Source: Caulobacteraceae bacterium (lineage in GTDB: Bacteria > Pseudomonadota > Alphaproteobacteria > Caulobacterales > Caulobacteraceae). Taken from it: a stretch of 6,480 nucleotides of DNA. The DNA lies in assembly GCA_030151985.1 (NCBI GenBank), contig JASLDZ010000099.1, positions 1 to 6,480 of the forward strand, written 5' to 3'. The translations under genes were made by a program, and so were the position numbers. This document shows, piece after piece, positions 1-5,665 of this stretch; position 1 is the first letter of the stretch, and the number at the start of each line of letters is the position of its first letter. A model generated the notes under the pieces. That model searched no databases, was not told the DNA's origin, and was given only the letters and a program-made list of their open reading frames with translations.

Positions 1-2289
1 GGCCAGCGAGCGCAGGAGCTTGACGTACTCTGCGTGGCTCCAGGCGAGCGGCGTGGCGCTGCCGGTGCCCTGGCCGGGGGGCTCGGTCCCGCCGCTGGCG
101 CCGACGCCGTCGTAGACCTGCTCGGGGATCATCAGGCCGGCGTTGGCGAACAGCTCCATCCCCTGGGCGTAGGTGTCGCGGATGCGCGTGCGGTCGGCGT
201 CGGACAACGGGCCGTTCAGCGTCGCGCGGGCGATCTCATAGGCGCCCCGTTCGCCGGTGAAGATCGGCCACACCCGGCCGCGCTGGTCGGGGCTGTCGGT
301 CCCGCCCGCATGCACCGCGCCGAAGCCCCCGCCGGTCCTGTCGTCCTCGCCGTAGCCGTCGTCGCCGTAGCGCCTCCAGCCGGGATAGACGCCCGGCGCG
401 CCGGGAAAGCGGAAGTCGTAGCGCACGCGCAGGTCGGTCGGCAGCGTCTGATCGTCCAGCTTGGGCAGGCTGGCGAGGATCGACGGCGCGTCCGCCCGCC
501 GCACGCCGTAGCGCACCAGCTCCAGGAAGCCGGCGTCCAGGTAGTCCTGCTGCGGCCGCGCGGCCTTGCCGTTCTTGGCCAGGAGCGGGGCGGAACCGTC
601 GGGGTGGCCGTCCGGCGACAGGCGCATGAAGTAGCGGCCGTCGCCCCAACGGCCCCTGGTGGTGAACATCAGAGGTTCGACCTTGGCCGACATGGCGTCG
701 GCGGCGGCGCGGTAGCGGGCGGCGCCCGCCGTATCGCCCGCGCCCTGCGCGATGTCGCCGGCCGCCACCAGGCCCGCGATCTCGGCGGCGGTGGTGGAGG
801 GGGAGTAGCCGGGCTGCTCCTCCCACCGCTCCATCGGGGACCAGGGCGGAACGATGTCCGCGCTCTGCCCCATGGAATCGACGTGGCCTCCCGTGACCAG
901 GAAGTCCGCCGCCGGCTTCAGCGAGGCGGCGTAGAGCGCCTTGATGTGCGCGTCCGAGACCAGCCCCATGCGCCACAGCCGGTCGCCCAGCATGATCGGC
1001 ATGGCCGTCTGGTCCATCTGCACGCCCTTCCACTCGGGCGCGCCGTCGACGTGGGTCTTCTGCAGGAACCAGCCCGTGGCGCCGCGATTGCCCGGCGTGC
1101 CCGGCAGCACCTGCACCGTGCGCAGGTAGTCGAGCGCCTGCACCGGCGTCCGCGTGTCGCCCATGGCGAGCAGCGCGGAGGCGACTTGGTAGAAGTCCCG
1201 CGGCCACACCGCCTTGTAGCCGGTGGTCGCCACGTCGGCGGGCACGTCCGTTCCCCACGGGCTGGAGAGCGAGGCGATCAGCGCGCCGGGGTGCGTCTTG
1301 TCCTCCTGCGCCTTCAGCACCATCGCGCTGGCGTAGAGCAGCCGGCCGCCGTCGCCTGAAGCGGCCGCCAGGCGCGGCAGCTGAGGCAGTCCGGCGAGGT
1401 AGGCCTTCCACCCCGCCTCGTAGTCGGCCCGCACCTTGGCGTAGCCGCGTCCGAGGGCGGCGCGCGCCGCGCCGGTGGCGGCGGCGTCGGTCGCGCCGAA
1501 GCCCAGCACCACGTCGTAGGTGCGCGTCGCTCCCGCCGGGACGGCCGCGAGCTCGGCGGTGAGCGCGACATTGCCCGGCGTGGGGCCGCTGGTGTCGTAG
1601 GCCTTCAGCGCCCCGCCCGCCTTGAGCTGGGTCTCGCCGTCCGAGGCGCCCACGAAGCCGACCGACGCCTTGGCGAACGGCCGGTCGGCGGCCATCGTGA
1701 GGTGGACGTCGCCCTCCCAGGCCTTCAGCGCGACGGGGGAGGCGCTGGCGCGGTCGCCCGGGCCGGTGCCGGCCATCTGCGGGTCGGCCAGGAGGTAGGG
1801 CGTCAGCGCGCCTGCCTTCGAGCGCACGATCACCCGCATGAACACCGCGTCGCCGGCGGGATCGGCGAAGACGTGCTTCTCGATCTGGAAACGGCCGCGC
1901 CGGTCGGTGTTGACGATGCGGTAGGCCAGGGCGGCCGGCCGCCCGCGCGCGTCGGTGGCCAGGTAGTCGATCCGAGTCTCGACGTCCGCGTCCTCGAACG
2001 CGGTGAACCCCTCGCCCCGAACCGCCACCTGCAGCTCGCGCAGCTGCGCCTGGTGGATCAGGCCGAACATGGTCTCGGTCAGGACGCCCCTGGCCAGCGA
2101 GAACCATACCCGTGAGCGGGCGCGGTTCGGCCCGTACGGCGCATAGGCCGTGCCGATCCCCGTCTTGCCCGCATAGGCCCAGGCGCCGACCGCGCCTGGC
2201 GCGCCCGGCGCGGTTTCGCAGAGAGCGGGCGTCGCTGAAGCGACCAGCGCGGCCGATGCGCACGCCAACACGCCGGATCGAATGTTCAC
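1..2289 (-). CDS. Secreted glucoamylase (glucan 1,4-alpha-glucosidase, GH15), 3' end beyond the window
   Basis: This enzyme should release glucose from the non-reducing ends of starch, maltodextrin or related alpha-glucans, acting outside the cytoplasm. The reading frame starts with GTG and gives 763 residues before the left edge. Residues 1 to about 24 form a signal peptide with a hydrophobic stretch. Residues about 29-275 resemble the beta-rich N domain of bacterial glucoamylases and glucodextranases (KTGIGTAYAPYGPNRARSRV region). The catalytic (alpha/alpha)6 barrel starts near residue 313. It contains WPRD (362-365, the sugar-binding Arg-Asp pair of the family), ERWEE (487-491, with E490 the likely general acid by alignment to the fungal WEE motif), SPST (496-499), GERG (679-682), IPEQ with E723 as likely general base, and the C-terminal WSHAEY motif (750-755). 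Only a short tail is probably missing. The start is bounded by an in-frame stop at 2356-2358. Glucodextranase is the main alternative specificity. The family call is firm; the substrate is inferred. Confidence 0.93.
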   Translation of the reverse strand, partial: MNIRSGVLACASAALVASATPALCETAPGAPGAVGAWAYAGKTGIGTAYAPYGPNRARSRVWFSLARGVLTETMFGLIHQAQLRELQVAVRGEGFTAFEDADVETRIDYLATDARGRPAALAYRIVNTDRRGRFQIEKHVFADPAGDAVFMRVIVRSKAGALTPYLLADPQMAGTGPGDRASASPVALKAWEGDVHLTMAADRPFAKASVGFVGASDGETQLKAGGALKAYDTSGPTPGNVALTAELAAVPAGATRTYDVVLGFGATDAAATGAARAALGRGYAKVRADYEAGWKAYLAGLPQLPRLAAASGDGGRLLYASAMVLKAQEDKTHPGALIASLSSPWGTDVPADVATTGYKAVWPRDFYQVASALLAMGDTRTPVQALDYLRTVQVLPGTPGNRGATGWFLQKTHVDGAPEWKGVQMDQTAMPIMLGDRLWRMGLVSDAHIKALYAASLKPAADFLVTGGHVDSMGQSADIVPPWSPMERWEEQPGYSPSTTAAEIAGLVAAGDIAQGAGDTAGAARYRAAADAMSAKVEPLMFTTRGRWGDGRYFMRLSPDGHPDGSAPLLAKNGKAARPQQDYLDAGFLELVRYGVRRADAPSILASLPKLDDQTLPTDLRVRYDFRFPGAPGVYPGWRRYGDDGYGEDDRTGGGFGAVHAGGTDSPDQRGRVWPIFTGERGAYEIARATLNGPLSDADRTRIRDTYAQGMELFANAGLMIPEQVYDGVGASGGTEPPGQGTGSATPLAWSHAEYVKLLRSLA

Positions 2290-2297
2290 GGACGTCA

Positions 2298-2302
2298 CCT
2301 CC
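2298..2302 (-). promoter_or_regulatory. Ribosome binding site of the glucoamylase gene
   Basis: Read on the minus strand this is GGAGG, within a longer GGGGGAGGTGA run (2295-2305), 8 nt before the GTG at 2289. It decides the start. The only other in-frame start codon after the upstream stop at 2356-2358 is a GTG at 2296-2298, which overlaps this site and therefore cannot use it. Confidence 0.8.
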
Positions 2303-2367
2303 CCCGCCGCGACCTCTTCCGGCTCGCCCGCGGGCTTCCGGTTTACACTGGGACGCTACATTTTCAA

Positions 2368-2393
2368 CATCTTGCAATGGCGACCGCCGTCAA
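2368..2393 (-). promoter_or_regulatory. Candidate housekeeping promoter for the glucoamylase gene
   Basis: On the minus strand TTGACGG (2387-2393) is followed after 11 nt by GCAAGATG (2368-2375). From memory, the Caulobacter housekeeping consensus is TTGaCgS, 10-14 nt, GCtANAWC. The upstream box fits completely and the downstream box fits at most positions. It would give a leader of roughly 70 nt before the GTG. An alternative nearby is TTGAAA with TAAACC about 16 nt downstream. This is a sequence match only; no start site is known. Confidence 0.4.
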
Positions 2394-2470
2394 TCGAGGC
2401 GAAGACGGCCCACTCCTGGACGCCGCGACGCCCTCCGGCCGGCTACGTCACGCCTCGCAGGTGCAATTTC

Positions 2471-2484
2471 TGGTAGCGCTGTCA
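2471..2484. promoter_or_regulatory. LacI-family-type operator
   Basis: The sequence TGGTAGCGCTGTCA is an imperfect palindrome matching at 10 of 14 positions, with an AGCGCT core and outer TG/CA ends. This even symmetry with a central CG is typical of LacI-family repressor sites, and it resembles the operator described for xylose genes in Caulobacter (TGTTAGCGCTACCA, from memory). It lies about 182 bp from the glucoamylase start and 175 bp from the receptor start, so it could serve both. No regulator gene lies in the window, so the repressor and its inducer are unknown; a maltose-type regulator is the contextual guess. Confidence 0.6.
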
Positions 2485-2518
2485 GCCTTGCCTCCCGCAT
2501 CGACCGCCCGAGGCAGGC
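2485..2518. repeat. Imperfect hairpin beside the operator
   Basis: The left arm GCCTTGCCTC (2485-2494) can pair with GAGGCAGGC (2510-2518), leaving one bulged T at 2488 and a 15-nt loop. It begins directly after the operator-like site. There is no T-tract on either side, so it is not an obvious terminator. It may be a leader structure or chance in GC-rich DNA. Confidence 0.3.
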
Positions 2519-2570
2519 GAAAGTGTGACGGCGGCGCAACGATCGGCCAAGAAATGCACAGGACGCGGAC

Positions 2571-2606
2571 GAGCTTATTTTCATTTCCTTCCACCGCGGT
2601 AAGCTC
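2571..2606. repeat. Inverted repeat with AT-rich spacer upstream of the receptor gene
   Basis: GAGCTTA (2571-2577) and TAAGCTC (2600-2606) are perfect 7-bp inverted arms separated by 22 nt. The first half of the spacer is T-rich, the most AT-rich patch of the control region. It ends 53 bp before the receptor ATG. It could be a regulator site, part of the receptor promoter or a leader hairpin; the sequence does not decide between these. Confidence 0.35.
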
Positions 2607-2658
2607 TCTTAATCGACGCCCGAGGGCCGCCTAGAGCCCGAGGCCGGGAGGACACGCG

Positions 2659-5586
2659 ATGCCGACCCTTTCCCCTCGTCCCAGCGCCGCCCTGCGCCTG
2701 TTCGCCGGCGCGAGCCTCGCCGCCCTGGCCGTCGCCGGCGCCGCCCACGCGGGCGAGGCGGACGGAGCGTTCGCCGCGCCCCAGGCGACCGCGCAGACCA
2801 CCAACGGCCCGTCCACCAACGTGCCCACCACCCAGGTGCCGAGCTCGGGCTCGCCGACCACCGAGACGCAGCAGAAGGCCGACACCGTCCCGGTCGCGGG
2901 GCCCGAGGCGGGCTCGGTGTCCGAGGTCGTGGTGACGGGCTTCCGCTCCTCGCTGCGCAACGCGATCGCCCAGAAGCGCACCTCCGACCAGATCGTGGAG
3001 AGCATCTCGGCCGAGGACATCGGCAAGCTCCCCGACAACTCCATCGCCGAGTCGATCGCGCGCCTGCCTGGTGTCACCGCCCAGCGCGTCGATGGTCGGG
3101 ACTCGCAGATTTCGATCCGTGGGCTGGCCCCCGACTTCTCGACCACCCTGCTGAACGGGCGCGAGCAGGTCTCCACCGGCGACAACCGCTCCGCGGAGTT
3201 CGACCAGTACCCGTCGGAACTGATCCAGGGCGTGGTCGTCTACAAGACGCCTGAGGCCGGCCTCGTCGGCCAGGGCCTCGCCGGCACCGTCGACCTGCGC
3301 ACCATCCGACCGCTGGACTACAAGAAGCGGATCCTGAGCTTCAACGCGCGCGGCGAGATCGACACCCTGGGGAGCCGCGACGACAACGGCTACCGCATCA
3401 GCGGCACCTACGTAGACCAGTTCGCCAACGACACGATCGGCGTCTCGGTCGGGGTGGCGCGCGAGGAGAGCCCCAACGTCTCCAACCGCTGGAGGGACTA
3501 CGGCTTCACGACCAGCCCGGTGAGCGGGGCCCTCTTGGTGCCGGGCGGCATAGTCTCCGAATCGTTCTCTGGCTCGCTGCAGCGCACGGGCGTGACCGCC
3601 ACCGTGCAGTATCGCCCGAACAGCAAGTTCTCATCGACGTTTGACGTCTACTACTCGGATTACTTCAACTCCCAGGATTATCACGGCCTAGAACAAGGCC
3701 TGCAATACGGCGGCAGCCCGCCCTCGTCGACCGGAAAGCCCGGCCCGACGCTAGAAGGCGGCTACACCAGCGACGGCAAGTTCGTGACCTCAGGTGTCTA
3801 TGACAACATCTACTCGGTCCAGCGAAACGACCTGAACAGCCGCCAAGCGAACCTGCTCTCAGCGGGATGGAACGGCGTCTACGAGGACGGTCCCTGGAAG
3901 TTCATCGGCGACATCAGCTATTCGGGCGTTCGCCGTCGCGACCACATCCTGGAAACCTATTCGGGCACCGGACGCAACTTCTCCGGCACCCCAGACAAGG
4001 TCGGCTTCACCGTTGATCCTGACGGCATCGTCAGCCTCACGGACAACCTGAATCACGGCGACCCCAGTCTCATCAAGCTGACGAGCCCCCAGGGGTGGGG
4101 CAGCGACGTGGTTCCCGGCGGCCAGGACGGCTACCTGAACAGCCCGCTGATCCGTGATCAGCTTGAGGCTTTCCGGGCCAGCGCGATCTATTCGGCCAAC
4201 CGCTTCGGCATCAAGTCGATCGAGGTGGGCGGCAATTACACCCGCCACTTCAAGTCCTTCACGCCCGACCAGTACTTCCTGGGGCTGGACGCCAATCTGG
4301 TCGACCCGACCCACACGACCAGCGTGCCCTTCCCTGCAAGCGTGCTGAACGACCCGGCTTCGCTAAGCTTCATCGGCCTGGGGGACGTGGTGAGCGCGGA
4401 CCCCACGGCGCTTCTGAACAGCGGCGTCTACAGCTTCCTGCGCAACCCCAACGCCGACGTGGCGTCCTCCGCGTGGAAGGTGAACGAGGATGTCGGCCTG
4501 TTCTGGCTGAAGGCCAACATCGACACGCCCGTGCCCTACGGCGACCTGACCGGCAATGTCGGCCTTCAGGTGGTCTATACCGATCAAAGTTCGTCGGGCA
4601 TCTCGGCGTCGGGCGCGCCGATCGCGGTGAGCACGGCGGTCAGCGGCGGCGATACCTATACGGAACCGTTGCCGAGCGTGAACCTGAACTATCGGATCGA
4701 GACGGGCGACGTGGTGCGCTTCGGCTTGGCCCGCACCCTGGCTCGCGCGCGCCTCGACCAGATGCGAGCGGCGCTGAACTATGGCTATGACTCCAGCAAG
4801 GCGGCCCAAAGCTCCTTGGCCAACTCGCCATTCAGCGGCAGCGGCGGCAACCCTGAGCTGCATCCCTGGATCGCAGATTCGGCCGACCTGTCTTACGAGC
4901 ACTACTTCGGGAAGGACGCGTATGTGTCGGTCGCGGCCTACTACAAGTACCTCGAGACCTACATCTACAACCAAAGCCTGCTGTACGACTTCACCAACTA
5001 CGCCGTGCCTCCGGGCACAACGCCGGTGCTTCGCCAAGGCTTCGTAACGCTGCCCGCCAACGGCACCGGCGGAAACCTCTATGGCCTGGAAGTCACGGCT
5101 GTGACGCCGCTGACGACCTTGACCGGTTTCGTCGACCGCAATGGGGCCTGGAGCGGCTGGCTCGATGGCTTCGGCCTTTCGGGCAGCGTCTCCTGGACCG
5201 AGAGCACCGTGAACCCCGGCGGCCCGGACAACCCTCCCGGCCCTCTGCCCGGCCTGTCCAAGTGGGTGGGCAACGGCACCGCCTACTACGAGAAGAACGG
5301 GTTCTCCGCCCGCGTCAGCGTGCGCTACCGTTCGAAGTTCCTGGGCGAGGTCAACGGCTTCGGCGACGCGCGGACCTTCAACGAGGGCAAGGAGGAGACG
5401 ATCGTCGATGCGCAGGTTGGCTACGAGTGGAAGGACGGTCCGCTCAAGGGGCTCGGCGTTCTGCTGCAGGGCAACAACCTGACCAACGACCCCTTCATCA
5501 CTTACGAGAACGGCGACCCTCGCCGCATCCTCGGCTACCAGGAGTACGGCCAGCGGATCCTGTTCGGGATCAGCTACAAGTACTGA
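2659..5586 (+). CDS. TonB-dependent outer-membrane receptor, Xanthomonas/Caulobacter type, probable oligosaccharide importer
   Basis: This is a complete 975-residue energy-coupled outer-membrane channel. A signal peptide with an AHA cleavage site (after residue 31) is followed by a Thr/Ser/Pro/Gln-rich linker (about 41-72) and the TonB-box-like SEVVVTGF (88-95). The plug spans about 100-220 and includes KLPDNSIAESIARLPGV, the SIRGL turn (152-156), LLNGRE (164-169) and GTVDLRTIRPL. The rest is a beta-barrel ending in GISYKY, with the aromatic last residue needed for barrel assembly. Length and motifs fit the subclass known from Xanthomonas and Caulobacter, which includes the Caulobacter maltodextrin receptor MalA. 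There is no N-terminal signalling (STN) domain, so control through an anti-sigma factor is unlikely. GGGAGGA (2646-2652) precedes the ATG at good spacing. A maltodextrin or starch-fragment substrate is inferred from the divergent glucoamylase and the LacI-type operator. The family is certain; the ligand is not. Confidence 0.95.
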   Translation: MPTLSPRPSAALRLFAGASLAALAVAGAAHAGEADGAFAAPQATAQTTNGPSTNVPTTQVPSSGSPTTETQQKADTVPVAGPEAGSVSEVVVTGFRSSLRNAIAQKRTSDQIVESISAEDIGKLPDNSIAESIARLPGVTAQRVDGRDSQISIRGLAPDFSTTLLNGREQVSTGDNRSAEFDQYPSELIQGVVVYKTPEAGLVGQGLAGTVDLRTIRPLDYKKRILSFNARGEIDTLGSRDDNGYRISGTYVDQFANDTIGVSVGVAREESPNVSNRWRDYGFTTSPVSGALLVPGGIVSESFSGSLQRTGVTATVQYRPNSKFSSTFDVYYSDYFNSQDYHGLEQGLQYGGSPPSSTGKPGPTLEGGYTSDGKFVTSGVYDNIYSVQRNDLNSRQANLLSAGWNGVYEDGPWKFIGDISYSGVRRRDHILETYSGTGRNFSGTPDKVGFTVDPDGIVSLTDNLNHGDPSLIKLTSPQGWGSDVVPGGQDGYLNSPLIRDQLEAFRASAIYSANRFGIKSIEVGGNYTRHFKSFTPDQYFLGLDANLVDPTHTTSVPFPASVLNDPASLSFIGLGDVVSADPTALLNSGVYSFLRNPNADVASSAWKVNEDVGLFWLKANIDTPVPYGDLTGNVGLQVVYTDQSSSGISASGAPIAVSTAVSGGDTYTEPLPSVNLNYRIETGDVVRFGLARTLARARLDQMRAALNYGYDSSKAAQSSLANSPFSGSGGNPELHPWIADSADLSYEHYFGKDAYVSVAAYYKYLETYIYNQSLLYDFTNYAVPPGTTPVLRQGFVTLPANGTGGNLYGLEVTAVTPLTTLTGFVDRNGAWSGWLDGFGLSGSVSWTESTVNPGGPDNPPGPLPGLSKWVGNGTAYYEKNGFSARVSVRYRSKFLGEVNGFGDARTFNEGKEETIVDAQVGYEWKDGPLKGLGVLLQGNNLTNDPFITYENGDPRRILGYQEYGQRILFGISYKY

Positions 5587-5605
5587 GGCGGAACGCCGCT
5601 CCGCC
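5587..5605 (+). repeat. Short hairpin just after the receptor stop codon
   Basis: GGCGGA (5587-5592) pairs with TCCGCC (5600-5605) around a 7-nt loop, immediately after the receptor TGA. No T-tract follows. It may protect the receptor transcript's 3' end together with the stronger hairpin downstream. Confidence 0.4.
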
Positions 5606-5615
5606 TTCGTGTTCC

Positions 5616-5653
5616 GCGCCCGCCGGTCTAAGGATCGGCGGGCGCTTTCGTTT
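5616..5653 (+). terminator. Intrinsic terminator or attenuating hairpin after the receptor gene
   Basis: GCGCCCGCCG (5616-5625) is perfectly complementary to CGGCGGGCGC (5636-5645). The stem extends inward through a G-T, a T-A and a C-G pair to 13 bp around the 4-nt loop TAAG (5629-5632). TTTCGTTT (5646-5653) follows, as in a rho-independent terminator on the plus strand. It sits 30 bp after the receptor stop and 12 bp before the halogenase ATG, so it could also be a partial terminator or an mRNA-stabilising stem inside an operon. Confidence 0.8.
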
Positions 5654-5665
5654 CCGGACCCCCGC

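Larger units (their letters stand above)
2290..2658. other. Divergent control region between glucoamylase and receptor genes
   Basis: This 369-bp stretch holds no convincing gene. It contains the ribosome binding site and promoter candidate of the glucoamylase, an operator-like palindrome (2471-2484), an imperfect hairpin just beyond it (2485-2518), an inverted repeat with an AT-rich core (2571-2606), and three copies of the 8-mer GCCCGAGG (2506-2513, 2618-2625, 2636-2643). No clear sigma-70 promoter for the receptor was found. The small open frames inside it lack ribosome binding sites and recognisable protein sequence. Confidence 0.75.

Noticed and set aside
34..1359. A 441-codon plus-strand open frame opposite the glucoamylase
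   Set aside because: Antisense shadow with low-complexity Ala/Arg/Gly/Val composition and no domain. Long antisense frames are routine at this GC content.
2260..2271. VLAC near the glucoamylase N-terminus (residues 7-10) as a lipoprotein signal
   Set aside because: The cysteine is too close to the start for a lipoprotein signal peptide: only a few residues precede it, and the hydrophobic stretch continues beyond it.
236..2377. A 713-codon open frame on the minus strand overlapping the glucoamylase in another frame
   Set aside because: Its translation is arginine/glycine-rich with no recognisable family, as expected of a shadow frame in GC-rich DNA. The overlapping frame starting at 2289 carries every glucoamylase motif.
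2377..2634. Small open frames inside the divergent region (also 2112-2528, 2282-2476 plus strand and 2390-2584 minus strand)
   Set aside because: No ribosome binding sites, no recognisable protein features, and mutual overlap with regulatory sequence.
3640..3960. Slightly lower GC content within the receptor barrel as a sign of recombination or transfer
   Set aside because: The frame and barrel-type sequence are continuous, and extracellular-loop regions rich in Asn, Tyr and Asp naturally lower GC. No boundary repeats are seen.
5609..5611. In-frame GTG as an earlier halogenase start
   Set aside because: It would add 19 residues encoded by the terminator hairpin region, lacks a ribosome binding site, and family members start just before the Rossmann strand, as the ATG at 5666 does.
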